From contig LGRX02025779.1 in assembly GCA_001247695.2 (NCBI GenBank), positions 1-26,654 of the forward strand: a stretch of 26,654 nt of DNA, given 5' to 3'. The notes below the pieces were generated by a model. It saw nothing but the letters and a program-made list of their open reading frames with translations, had not been told where the DNA came from and did not search any database. The DNA is from Cymbomonas tetramitiformis. Its lineage: Eukaryota > Chlorophyta > Pyramimonadophyceae > Pyramimonadales > Pyramimonadaceae. Position 1 is the first letter of the stretch; the number at the start of each line of letters is the position of its first letter. Below are positions 17,118-26,300 of this stretch, piece by piece. The position numbers and the translations under genes are program-made.

Positions 17118-17220
17118 CTACTTGATAATATTCGATGACTATTCGATAGTATTGTATGAGTACTCGATAATATTCGATGACTACCCGACAGTATTCGATG
17201 ACTACACGATAATATTCTAC
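17118..17220. repeat. 21-bp minisatellite at the virus/host boundary
   Basis: About four and a half copies of a 21-bp unit close to TCGATAATATTCGATGACTA (plus one base) run up to the first base of the LTR at 17221. Variation between copies is modest. The array may be the end of the virus element, flanking host DNA, or a product of repair at the junction. Confidence 0.7.
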
Positions 17221-17503
17221 TGGAATATCCAAGTTCACAGATAATAGTGTGTGCTGTGAAACTGATATAGATAAACTCTCATAAGAAATAAACCCTAAGC
17301 TAGATATACCCGGAACGGTCACGGAGTCAGGATTCACGGCCATGAATTCCGAGGAGCGGTCTCGAGTCTAACTACATGTGACACTCGGTGTGTCACAGCA
17401 CGGGCTTACGGATCAGTCACGGTCCAGTGTTGGCTACCTAGGAATCTGTCATAGGGGCCTGCACCGGGACTCCCGGTCAGGGCTGCCTATACAGATTTCA
17501 GCA
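17221..17503 (-). repeat. 3' LTR (left copy), 283 bp
   Basis: This copy matches 20502-20805 almost base for base but lacks 21 bp found in the other copy. The four bases CTAC before it also precede the other LTR, so the boundary could lie four bases further left. Confidence 0.85.
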
Positions 17504-17823
17504 CACCACCCCAGCACTGTGGGTGGTGACTGACAGGTAAGTCAGATAAGTCAAGATAAGTTAGGGTAGGAGCTAGGGTGACAAACCTAACCGCTAATTC
17601 AACTGCGCAATTCTGATACACAAATTGAAACCCTCTAGCCGGCACAAGTGCAGAAACATACAGGCATATAGGTCCTGCTAAACTACTGAAAGGCACGGCG
17701 CCAGCAAGTCAGATTAACGGATATAAGGAGTCAAAGCAAAAGCCAATTGAAGACCATGTTGAGGTCAAAGCACATCTCAGCACACCACTAGAAGGTGGTG
17801 CACTGCCAGAACCAGGAATAAAA
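17504..17823 (-). other. Retrotransposon 3' untranslated region with purine tract
   Basis: On the minus strand this runs from the gag stop to the 3' LTR. The last 11 bases before the LTR are GGGGTGGTGTG, a fair polypurine-type tract. A second, similar word (CAGCACACCAC on the plus strand) occurs near 17777. No coding sequence is seen. Confidence 0.5.
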
Positions 17824-20346
17824 CTACTCGGGGTCAAAGATCAGAGGAGCACCGCCATCACAATGTCCACCGTAGCATCCCGCAGCACTGCCCTCCAGTG
17901 GGTCAGGCGGTAGTAGCACTGCCGCAGCACCCAGGGAGTGCAGCACGGCATCCAGTGTGACAGGGTCTAGCTCGGAGATACCAGAGTAGATGCACAAGTC
18001 CCCCCTGCACAGCACAGGCTGCGGTGCAGCCCGACCCGATACCTGCACAGAGCCGAGGTCATTGGCCGCCGTATAGGCGGCAGCTCCCACTCCCATGATC
18101 GAGATCAAAAGAAAGAGAGAGACAAAGTAATGAAACCCCCACGGGCCCGCGTGTGCGGGGAAGCCCCATGGCGGCTTGCCACAACCGTAGGTGCGGGATG
18201 CACCACCAGACTGAGGCACGTGGGTCGTGGACTCCGACGCATGATTAGCCGAAATGGCCGGAGTCCGCGGCTTCACGATGAAGCTGCCGTCGGCGAGGTC
18301 CTCGTAATCGTCCGTGTCGTAACCCGTGAGGTCAACCTGCCCGACGGCGGCGTGGTTGACGGTCTGAACGAACCCCGCGAATTCACCGTCCGCGTCCGCT
18401 GTGGTGGTCACCCGCGCCGATTGCAGTGGCGCGGGTTTCACATCCTTTCCCTGCGAGACAGGCATAGCAGGGGCCGGCACGGCGGATGCCGATGCCGCCG
18501 CACCACCTGCCGGAACCTGCTCCTCCGGTGCGGCTACCGCTGCGGCGGGCCCACACACCAGAGCCGAAGCCTCCTGTCCAACGCCGGCAGGAGGCGGGAA
18601 GGAAGCATGGGTGTAGTGCACTTGCGGGTTGGCTGCGGAGTGAACCTCCGCAGCAAGGTCGTCGAGCCTTTGGAGAATGGACTCACCCTCAGAACTCGGC
18701 TGCTGCTCCACGGTGAAGCCGTAGGCGGACACGTCGATGCCGCCCACCGCACCCGCAGAAAGCACCGCAGGCGGCCCATACGCAGCCGCAGCACTCGCGA
18801 AAGCCTCTGCGCCATCATCCGCAGCATGCTGGAACACCGCACACATCGCCAACGCGTGCACTCCTTCCGCATCCTCCTCGTCGATAGGGATACAAAATGA
18901 TGCTGCAGAGTTGGGCGGGTGCTGACGTCCACCCAACGGGCAGTCGCGGTAAAAGTGATATTGCTCACCTTTTCCCGCTCTCCTGCATTTCCCGCAGAAA
19001 GGCTTTGCACGTTGCTCGTCGCGGTCGAATCCCACCGGCGGAGCCTTGTGGGTCCCCACACGGAACCCCCGCGGATGCTGCCCCTTCTGCTGCTGCTGTC
19101 TCTGCTGAACACGCTCCCGCTGCTGCCGCACCACCGGAGCGGCCTCACCGTGCTGCCCCTGCACGAGCTCCTTGAGCTCCGTAATCTTCTGGAGCAGCGC
19201 ATCGTACTCACTGCTGGAAAGGTGCGCGGAGACCCCGCCCGCGCCAGAAGCTGCCTTCCCCCCGTCCGTCTGCGCCCAGGACTGATAAATCTCGACAACC
19301 AAGGAGCGAAGAGAAGCAAGGGACACGTGGGATAGGTCAGCAGCCATGGGATAGCGGACCTTCACCGCAGCGTAAAACACGGGGTCGAGGCGGGTGTAGA
19401 GGGATAATTTGCGTGTCGCCTCGGTCGGAGTCCAGTCCGAAGTCCTGTTATCCCGCACCAAACGCTGCTCCCTAGCCAAAATCGGCTGCGGGTCAACGTT
19501 TGCGGGATAACGTAAAGCCGCATGCTCCTCCTGCTGCGATTTCCGCAGCGCCACCGGTACAGAGCCCTTGATGATGTCGACAAGAGCACGTCGTCCATCT
19601 CGGTCAGTCGAGGAGTCGGTGCCAGTCAGCCAGACATACGCGTTGCTGTGCTTCTCCACCACGAGAGCCAGAACGTCGTATAGCAGCCCATTCACCCTGC
19701 TGACCACGGGCACCAGAGGGTCGTCGAGGTCGAAGGCCCGCAGCTCCAAACCAGCTGACTGAAACTCTGTGCGCAGCTGCACCACCAGGTCGGACAGGAG
19801 GCCAGAGTCGTCCGTACCGCGGAAATGATGCTTCTTGTCACCAAGAATATCCTCACGGATACTCTTGGCCCAAGCCCGATGCAAGCGCGCCTTGTAAATC
19901 TCGTCGACCAACTTGGACTGCTCCTGCAAATAACGCCTGACGGCGACGTCCGCGTCCACGTTCGATGCAGGGTTGGGAGTGGGAACCACAGGTGTAGCAG
20001 CTGTTGGAGTGTTCCGCACCTCGTCAAGTAGCCTTAGAGAGGCATCAATGTCACTGTCCCTCGTGAGGGACTTCTTAGATCTTGTCGTCATGCCCATTTC
20101 TAGAAACGCCTGAGGGGAGGCGGTACGCTGTAACACGTTTGGGTAGGGTCGCGGAGAAAATGTGACGTCACAGACACGGAAAGAGCGGTCGGGCCATGCA
20201 AGCGAGGGGCGAAGGAAGATGTCGTCGAAGTCAAAGGTGCCAAGGTCACCAGCCCAAAATACGGCAGCAGGCGGGGCCAGAGCGAGCAGAAAACCGTGAA
20301 TAATGAACATTGCGACGACGAAACCCAATCCAAGCCGGCACCCCAT
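17824..20346 (-). CDS. Gag-like protein of the LTR element, 840 residues
   Basis: The ORF is long, GC-rich and unbroken. The first ATG (20346) gives an 83-residue leader with a hydrophobic segment (about residues 9-32); internal ATGs at 20097 and 20091 (MGMTTRSKKS) may start the ordinary Gag. Residues about 130-360 are helical and capsid-like. A Gln/Arg-rich region (405-425) precedes a zinc knuckle, CGKCRRAGKGEQYHFYRDC (451-469), with spacing C-x2-C-x9-H-x4-C, wider than the usual C-x2-C-x4-H-x4-C. An Ala/Pro-rich region follows, then a strong membrane segment (about 739-763) and a short Cys-containing tail. Membrane segments at both ends are odd for a Gag. No enzymatic domain is present. Confidence 0.75.
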   Translation of the reverse strand: MGCRLGLGFVVAMFIIHGFLLALAPPAAVFWAGDLGTFDFDDIFLRPSLAWPDRSFRVCDVTFSPRPYPNVLQRTASPQAFLEMGMTTRSKKSLTRDSDIDASLRLLDEVRNTPTAATPVVPTPNPASNVDADVAVRRYLQEQSKLVDEIYKARLHRAWAKSIREDILGDKKHHFRGTDDSGLLSDLVVQLRTEFQSAGLELRAFDLDDPLVPVVSRVNGLLYDVLALVVEKHSNAYVWLTGTDSSTDRDGRRALVDIIKGSVPVALRKSQQEEHAALRYPANVDPQPILAREQRLVRDNRTSDWTPTEATRKLSLYTRLDPVFYAAVKVRYPMAADLSHVSLASLRSLVVEIYQSWAQTDGGKAASGAGGVSAHLSSSEYDALLQKITELKELVQGQHGEAAPVVRQQRERVQQRQQQQKGQHPRGFRVGTHKAPPVGFDRDEQRAKPFCGKCRRAGKGEQYHFYRDCPLGGRQHPPNSAASFCIPIDEEDAEGVHALAMCAVFQHAADDGAEAFASAAAAYGPPAVLSAGAVGGIDVSAYGFTVEQQPSSEGESILQRLDDLAAEVHSAANPQVHYTHASFPPPAGVGQEASALVCGPAAAVAAPEEQVPAGGAAASASAVPAPAMPVSQGKDVKPAPLQSARVTTTADADGEFAGFVQTVNHAAVGQVDLTGYDTDDYEDLADGSFIVKPRTPAISANHASESTTHVPQSGGASRTYGCGKPPWGFPAHAGPWGFHYFVSLFLLISIMGVGAAAYTAANDLGSVQVSGRAAPQPVLCRGDLCIYSGISELDPVTLDAVLHSLGAAAVLLPPDPLEGSAAGCYGGHCDGGAPLIFDPE

Positions 20347-20485
20347 AGCTGCGGCCCAAGCCGCTCACCGCAAGCCGCTCATCTCATAATTCTCTACTAG
20401 TGCCCAAACGCGCTAACGCGCACCACCTCTCCGAGCGGCCGTTTAGCCAATCATGGCCAAGCTAGCAAGTGGAATAAAGCGTGGA

Positions 20486-20493
20486 TGGGGCCA
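20486..20493 (-). promoter_or_regulatory. Candidate tRNA primer-binding site
   Basis: On the minus strand TGGCCCCA starts eight bases after the end of the 5' LTR. PBS sequences begin TGG because they pair with the CCA end of a tRNA. A related element at about 21515 has TGGTCCCA in the equivalent place, which supports the call, although the tRNA is not identified. Confidence 0.4.
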
Positions 20494-20501
20494 CGACCTA
20501 C

Positions 20502-20805
20502 TGGAATATCCAAGTTCACAGATAATAGTGTGTGCTGTGAAACTGATATAGATAAACTCTCATAAGAAATAAACCCTAAGCTAGATATACCCGGAACGGT
20601 CACGGAGTCAGGATTCACGGCCATGAATCTGAAATTCCCGGCCGTGAATTCCGAGGAGCGGTCTCGAGTCTAACTACATGTGACACTCGGTGTGTCACAG
20701 CACGGGCTTACGGATCAGTCACGGTCCAGTGTTGGCTACCTAGGAATCTGTCATAGGGGCCTGCACCGGGACTCCCGGTCAGGGCTGCCTATACAGATTT
20801 CAGCA
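20502..20805 (-). repeat. 5' LTR (right copy), 304 bp
   Basis: This is the same sequence as the left LTR plus a 21-bp segment near 20629-20649. The extra segment repeats the neighbouring GGCCATGAAT as GGCCGTGAAT and so looks like a small tandem duplication. It also carries the promoter side of the element in its minus-sense orientation. Confidence 0.85.
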
Positions 20806-21435
20806 TTTGCTGTTCTCAACCGCTGTCTACTTGTCGCCAAAGAGCCTCTCGCTTCTGAATTCGTATCGAAATAAATAGCCGCTCCGCGCAGGACATTATT
20901 GTTTTGTAAAAGATAAAAACAGCAGTATAACATATTCATCAACAGATCAACAAAATAACCAAAAATACGAATTATTGTACAAAACTGTGAGCAGAACTGT
21001 CTTAGCGGTCTAGCAGTGGCACGCGAACAGCCACCTAGCACTTGCGAAGGTAAAACAATAATGAGTCCACTAGTTCTGACCTGCGGTCAGAGCTTACTTA
21101 TATCTCAAGTCATTGTCACATCTGCAAAAACTGTAACAGGCTTCCGCCCTGAAATCTTCACCTGCCAATAGAAAGTCACTATTCTATGCCAGCTCTAATA
21201 ATGTTACCGTTCCCCATCTTCTGACCGACACGTCAGTGGCAACATTGTAACGGTCATATCTTCTTATCACTTCGTGGTCATCTGGCAATGACCATACCTT
21301 CTTCACCAAGTTTGTTTCTCTCGAGCAGTCATCCCTCGCGAGGTCTGTCATACTCGTCATATCTGTCACGCCTGTCACTAGCTGGACAAACCCGGCTCCG
21401 GTACCATGAGAAGCCGGCGTTTGTTACAAACCTCT
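20806..21435. other. Intervening sequence between two LTR-related segments
   Basis: No gene was recognised. It contains several short inverted words (for example CTGACCTGCGGTCAG near 21075 and ATGTTACCGTT with AACATTGTAACGGTCAT near 21200-21260). It may be internal sequence of the related element whose leader starts at about 21436, or host DNA. Confidence 0.4.
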
Positions 21436-21532
21436 CTAACGCGGGTCCTCACCCCATCTCAAGCGTCGGTGTTTAGCCACTCATGGCCAACGTCGCAGTG
21501 TAAAATTAAGAGTGCGTGGGACCAAACCTGCT
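21436..21532 (-). mobile_element. Leader/LTR-edge remnant of a related retrotransposon
   Basis: The segment GTTTAGCCACTCATGGCCAA (21471-21490) matches 20441-20460 of the complete element at 19 of 20 bases. About 40 bp further on, as in the complete element, the sequence reaches CTGAATAT, comparable to the LTR edge CTGGAATAT at 20501. TAACGCG words are also shared upstream. A PBS-like TGGTCCCA is present on the minus strand. An LTR would be expected to the right, from about 21532, but its far end could not be located. Confidence 0.45.
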
Positions 21533-22049
21533 GAATATATCAGCTGGATTGTATATTCGGCGAGACAGATAATCAGAATAGATAACCGGTGAGAATAATC
21601 AGTCTTCCCGTTAAATGTTCGGGGTCTAGGGCTCCGGGACCGGTGACAGTCATACACCCTAACTATAGGAATGACAGTCGGGGCGTCACTTCCAGCATTC
21701 CCCTCGGTGTCAGCCTCGAGTACCTGGCCGCATACTTCATTCTTATCCCACGTCCTCCTTGGTCCAGGAGGCGGGTAATGGCGACACCACTTCGCACACA
21801 CATGTACAGCGAGCTTCATGTGGTGCTTGGCACCTAACACCGTCCTCATTCGCTGCAAGCTCGATGGGAGCCTGCATCTCTCCGGTCCGCCCATCAAGAA
21901 TAGTATCACTTTAAGAAACCAGTCAAACGACGGCCTTGACCATGCTTGTGCTTCCCTGAGTTCCATGAAATAGCAGACCGCTTCACCAACCTGTATGGCC
22001 TCGGGATCGTCGTCGTCCCGAACAAATAGGGCTGCCCCCATGTCGTTGT
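21533..22049. other. Possible diverged LTR and host sequence, no gene
   Basis: If the leader at 21436-21532 is real, the first few hundred bases here would be its LTR. The only support is a loose match (ACAGATAATC, ATAGATAA) to the complete LTR. A 186-codon minus-strand ORF crosses the area, but it also crosses the leader/LTR edge and does not look like a protein family, so it is not called. Confidence 0.35.
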
Positions 22050-22108
22050 CGTGGCTACGTGGCTACAACTGCGACGTGGCTACAACTAAGACGTGGCTAC
22101 AACTGCCT
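22050..22108. repeat. 17-bp tandem repeat, about 3.5 copies
   Basis: Three units of CGTGGCTACAACTNNGA-like sequence occupy 22058-22074, 22075-22091 and 22092-22108, with a partial unit before them. Confidence 0.8.
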
Positions 22109-24044
22109 ACCTTGGACCTGGTAGGCAGACCTTGTTGCTCTGAGTGTGGCTTCCCCGAAGGAGGGAAGCGTCCAGAGAGGAAGCATCTTGGTATGGCGCT
22201 CCATTCGGTCTCCATTTCTCGTGTCAAGTTGGTCCGCTGACGAGCTGCAAGGACGTCACGTTGTTCACTTCAGTGCAGGAGGCCCCTGGATTGTGCAGTG
22301 GAGTGAGTTTTGAACGAGTTTTGAACTTATGATCGTTTTCAAAAAGTGCTGATGACCATGCGGGGCGATCCACATGTTGGGTTATGAGCCCGCAGCCCCC
22401 AAAACAAGTGGCAGAAGGAACGCCTGCGAGGAGATGCGGTTATGCGATTGCGCGTTGTTCCTGAAAACTGCCTGAAAGCCCCATAGCGAGGTTGAATAGG
22501 ACGTGGGTGTTGCCGCCATGCCGTGTTGCCCTTACTGGTCTCTCTTTGAACCTGTGTTGCAATGCTTTTGCTTGTGACATCAGGGAGGCCTTCGATCTGA
22601 TGCGTGCCACGCAACGTCATTCATTGCCATGCTTTCATTCCACCTTGAGATAGCCTGCAGCAGACAGGAGTGCAGAGGAATGCTTAGCAGCAACATGGCG
22701 TGGTGCGGTGTGGGTCGAGTTCAGGGAGAGTGCCAGAAGGAACAAGCGAACCAGAGTTGGATGACTGGCCCGGATCGCGAGTCTAGCATCGTGAGCCATC
22801 TCACGCAGATGGCAAGCCGTCTAGCATAGACACCAGTGGCACAACACCTGCAGGGAAACCGGAGCTCAGCGATGACTCAGATGGGGATTACGCCTTATTT
22901 TCACCCAAGGGTTCCAGCAGCATGAACTGAAGCCTGCGGTGGAGAGTTTGCAGGCATGGTGCAAGAATATGTATGAAGTAAGCATACGCGGATGCTGTTT
23001 GAATGGGATTCCGTGCTTTACTTGCTAACAGCGCTCCTTGACATCCAAAGAGTCATCATATAAGTGATTCAGGGATAGGCTCCGGCACTCCCCATTGATG
23101 TTGGCATACATGTATGCTTTGTGCACCGTGTCCACTTCATCACTTTTAAGGGTAGGGCGCCGTTGGTTTTCAGTTATTTACTCATCTTATTGATTTCATA
23201 GCGATTTTCATATTAACATGCTCCTTTTTAAAGCAGTTGTGTATGTAATTCGCACACTGACCACCAAAAACTCTAGAGGATATGATCAGTTTAGTGAGCT
23301 AAAATCCATTTGAAAAATACTATCATACAAGTTGCATGGAAATTTCGTGTCTTATGGAGATATCTGGTGCCAAATTATTTTGAATTCCCATGGCAACATG
23401 TGCCTCAGCATTGTTTTATGAATTTTGACTCACCAAAAGTATAAGTATATCTCATGCAAGTGCGTTGTGGTAAACCAGACAGCGGTGATGTTTGATACAC
23501 ATATCGCACGCTTAGATATGCTTCTCTAGGTATTGGTGGACGATTATTCATTTTATGAAAGTGACATGTTCGTTATGAAAAAGATGTGTATTAGAAATGG
23601 AAAGGCTATCAATCGCATTATTCTCCGGCTGCTTACCAGGAATGGCCAAGGCTAAAACCCCCATATTTAGGGCTCTCGTCGGTCAAGATTTTTATTGATT
23701 TGCAGCAACATATGATAAATACATGGATTCACTGTCAATGTTGCACATAGCAAAACATGCATTAGGACGGATACCTCGATTTCAAACCACTCTTTCAAAC
23801 ACCAACCATTCTATTCGATGTAATATTTCCACTACAGGTATCTATAGTAATATGTCTTCCTTAGTATACAATGGCATTCTATAACAACCCCTAGTGGCGT
23901 CTTTGCCTGGTGGCCTTAATGCTTCGTCAAGGTTTAAAACAGTTCGAGTTTGCTGATTGTCTTGTCTCAAGTTTTATGTGTGTAAACAGACTACACGCAA
24001 CTGCACAGTAGACTCTGTGGTTCGATAACAGAGAGGTTTTAACT
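22109..24044. other. Long non-coding host stretch
   Basis: No convincing gene, tRNA or repeat family was seen. ORFs here are short and overlap in several frames. AT content rises after about 23000. A TTTATT word near 23692 would be an AATAAA signal on the minus strand, about 350 bp beyond the ankyrin stop, and could mark the 3' end of that gene. Confidence 0.4.
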
Positions 24045-24554
24045 CTACTCAAGTTCGTCTGATGTCATAGCCCCATATTTCCGAAGTAGCTTTCTAATCT
24101 CCCTACCCTTGACTGTACCTTTGCACTGGTCTAAAGGCGTACGCTTGTTTACATTGATCGCGTTCACTTTGATGACATCGATTTTAAGAAGAGTTTTAAC
24201 AATCTTCAGTTGTTGGAAGTGCACTGCGAGGTGCAGCGGTCTCTCATGCTTCTTGTTTTTCACGTTAACGTCTAGATCTTGTTCTAGCAATAACTCTAGG
24301 ATGTCTTGGTGACCCTCTTTGCTCGCCACGTGCAAGGGTGACATTCCCGACTTGTCCTTCCATTCCACGTCGACACCTTTAGAAATAAGCCACTGCACCA
24401 TTCCATACTGGGCGTGCCATATTGCGATAGTCAGCGGCGTTGCCCCTGTGTCTGGATCAAATATATTCAGATTCCCGTTCAAAGTGGTCGAATAATGAAT
24501 CTCGGCAGCATTCGTATCTCCTGTTTTCAAAGCGTACGTGAAACTGATTAGCAC
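24045..24554 (-). CDS. Ankyrin-repeat protein, probable last exon
   Basis: About 169 codons with four ankyrin repeats: TGATPLTIAIWHAQYGMVQW, SGMSPLHVASKEGHQDILEL, KHERPLHLAVHFQQLKIVKT and NKRTPLDQCKG..., each about 33 residues with the TPLH-type turn and the leucine-rich second helix. It ends KYGAMTSDELE and a stop at 24045. The open frame begins with GTG, not ATG, and the minus strand has a TGCTAATCAG before the coding start, so this is best read as a 3' exon with a splice acceptor near 24546. Upstream exons would be to the right. It would mediate protein-protein binding; the specific gene is not recognised. Confidence 0.65.
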   Translation of the reverse strand: MLISFTYALKTGDTNAAEIHYSTTLNGNLNIFDPDTGATPLTIAIWHAQYGMVQWLISKGVDVEWKDKSGMSPLHVASKEGHQDILELLLEQDLDVNVKNKKHERPLHLAVHFQQLKIVKTLLKIDVIKVNAINVNKRTPLDQCKGTVKGREIRKLLRKYGAMTSDELE

Positions 24555-24639
24555 GGTTGGTGACCCCGTGGGGACGTTGGTTGGGGTGGTCGAGGTTGGT
24601 GGACTTCTCCGAGGAATTGGAGCTGGAGTGAGAGATCTG

Positions 24640-25265
24640 TTGAGTCAGGGGAGGAGGGTGGTGGGGGATGCAGTGGGGGAGGATGGTGAGGGATGATGGG
24701 AGGTGGTGGGGGATCGTGGGGCAGCGGGGGATGCAGTGGGGAGGTGGTGGGCGGGATCTTGATGAGAGGTGAGTGGGGATACGGTGGGGCTGGTGGAGGT
24801 GGAGGTGGTGGGGGATACGATGGGGAGGGTGGTGAGGGAATGCAGTGGGGCTGGTGGAGGTGGGAGGTACGGTGGTGGGGGATGCGTGGGGAGGTGGTAA
24901 GAGATCTGATGGGGCTGGTGGAGGTGGGGGTGGTGGTGGGGGATGCAGTAGGAGGGAGGATGGTGGGGATCTTGATGCTAAGAGGAGGTGTTCAGGGGAT
25001 ACAGATGGGGCTGAGAGTGGGAGTGGGGCTGGTGGCTGGGATGTGCATTAGAGAGGGTGGCAGAGGATGATGCAGTGGGAGGCGGTGAGAGAGGTCTACG
25101 TGGGGGGTGGTGGGGGGGATGCAGTGGGGAGGTGGTGGGGGATACAGGTGGGGCTGGTGGAGGTGAGGGAGGCTGGTGAGGTGGGATGCAGGCCCAGGGG
25201 AGGTGAGAGCGGAGGATCACAGTGGGAGGTGAGGTGGAGATCAGTCGAGAGGTGGGGGATGCAGT
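24640..25265 (+). repeat. G-rich minisatellite
   Basis: About 600 bp of imperfect repeats of GGTGGGGGATGCAGTGGGGA-like units, with almost all G runs on the plus strand. ORFs across it encode only low-complexity Gly or Pro/Ser-rich sequence and are not called. The many GGG and GGGG runs could form G-quadruplexes. It lies in the presumed intron or flank of the ankyrin gene. Confidence 0.75.
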
Positions 25266-25448
25266 GGGGTGTTCTAATAATTTGCGCTGGTGGATGGCCC
25301 TGGCTTTTTCATGACGGACGGACACCTCCACGGCGTTCGACAGTCTTTGACCAGCACTGTCAGGACGTGCATTTTGTGGGTCGTGACCACCGTGCAACGC
25401 AACCATAAAAAAGAAGATCCCAGCCAATAAAGCGCAAAAAATTCGCAT
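25266..25448 (-). CDS. Possible first exon of a small secreted protein (weak)
   Basis: From an ATG at 25448 the frame starts with a good signal-peptide shape: MRIFCALLAGIFFFMVALHGG, then a polar stretch rich in Arg, His and Glu. It runs into the G-rich minisatellite at 25265, where the reading becomes low-complexity, so the true 3' end, probably a splice site, is not defined. A TATA-like word lies near 25646 on the same strand. No family was recognised and chance cannot be excluded. Confidence 0.2.
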
Positions 25449-25913
25449 TTGATTTGCACCAAACGCAGAAGATCCGCTCCTTCGGCTAGGAAAGTCGGGG
25501 TTGCAGTCGGGGAGCAGCTCAGTGGGAAGCGGCTTCCCAGTGCTTAAATTCCCTGTGAAGCCCAACGTACACATATCAGACATAGAACGAAGGATACCTA
25601 GGACGAATAAGAAAAATCGTTACAAGTAGTGTAAAACAGCCTCGTATAAATAAAGCTTGATGTAACTCGCTCGATCAGCGTACCTGGGAAGATGGCGGAC
25701 GTGCCCTCAGAGGAGTCGTGCCCGCACATCGGTTCCAGTTTCACACTCTGAGGTTCAGCAGTGAGCATCGTAAGATTCTGAGAGGCCGGAGAGTACTTCT
25801 GGAGCGCACAAAGTAGAAGCGTTGAAGACTTTTCGCAGTGGTATTCACTGACACAGGGTGTGTCGTATGTGACAGCACTGGGAGACACATCGGCTTTAAT
25901 AGCACTGTCAAAG
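25449..25913. other. Host stretch without a supported gene
   Basis: Open frames here start with non-ATG codons or overlap on both strands, and none resembles a known family. A TATAAATAAAG word is at about 25646. Confidence 0.35.
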
Positions 25914-25997
25914 TATTCAGCCGAGGCGGCAACATCTCTGAGGTTGGACAGTTGGTATTCAGGCGAGGCGGCAACATCTTTGAGGTTGGACGGTTGG
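25914..25997. repeat. 42-bp tandem duplication
   Basis: Two adjacent copies of a 42-bp unit (25914-25955 and 25956-25997) containing GAGGCGGCAACATCT and GAGGTTGGAC differ at only a few bases. The length is a multiple of three and several frames stay open through it, so it cannot be used to choose a coding strand. Confidence 0.8.
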
Positions 25998-26207
25998 TTC
26001 GTTCTGTGCCAGTGCCGTGCCTCTTCTTCTACTTGTTTTTGTACAGAAGTCCGTGGCACTCGACTGACTGGCGAAATTCAAATTGCGAATATCAATATGA
26101 AGAGATTTCGGGGACCTCTCTCGTCTGGTACCTGTCCTTGTCTTGCGTTGCTAAAAATGGAGTACTGTGGTTGGTCCACATCGGATGACACGTCTGCGGA
26201 AAAGAGG

Positions 26208-26300
26208 TAGTTATAGCTGCCACGTCAGACTATATGCTCTGGACTGTGCCGGCTGAGGCGCAGTCCAGAGCATATACGTCTGACGTGGCAGCCATAACTA
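26208..26300. repeat. Near-perfect inverted repeat (foldback/MITE-like)
   Basis: The arms TAGTTATRGCTGCCACGTCA... at 26208-26250 and their complement at 26257-26300 are about 43 bp each, with three or so differences, around a six-base loop. The sequence can form a long hairpin and may be a tiny foldback transposon or a recombination scar. No gene is seen around it. Confidence 0.8.

Larger units (their letters stand above)
17221..20805 (-). mobile_element. Non-autonomous LTR retrotransposon (gag only, minus-sense)
   Basis: Two direct repeats, 17221-17503 and 20502-20805, are nearly identical apart from a 21-bp segment. In the minus sense they begin TGCTGAAATC and end ATATTCCA, the TG...CA form of LTRs. 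Between them lies one long gag-like ORF on the minus strand, a candidate primer-binding site after the right (5') LTR and a purine-rich tract before the left (3') LTR. No protease, reverse transcriptase or integrase is present, so the element depends on a related autonomous one. No target-site duplication was found at the outer edges (TTCTAC on the left, TTTGCT on the right). Near-identity of the LTRs suggests recent insertion. Confidence 0.85.

Noticed and set aside
18130..19598. Plus- and minus-strand ORFs of 60-261 codons overlapping the gag-like gene
   Set aside because: They are GC-rich shadow frames with Arg/Pro/Ala-biased sequence and no family resemblance.
21481..22041. 186-codon minus-strand ORF
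   Set aside because: It runs across the retrotransposon leader and the presumed LTR edge and has no recognisable domain.
22339..22829. Short ORFs in the long non-coding stretch
   Set aside because: They have random composition, overlap on both strands, and show no splice or domain evidence.
24010..24040. tRNA gene suggested by a GGTTCGA word
   Set aside because: No matching A box, acceptor stem or cloverleaf could be placed around it.
24693..25583. Gly-rich and Pro-rich ORFs across the G-rich minisatellite
   Set aside because: They are translations of repeat DNA, open in several frames, with no protein character.
25598..26210. Protein-coding gene over the 42-bp duplication
   Set aside because: Long frames are open on both strands, the minus-strand one starts with GTG, and no known domain is visible, so the repeat is reported but no gene is called.
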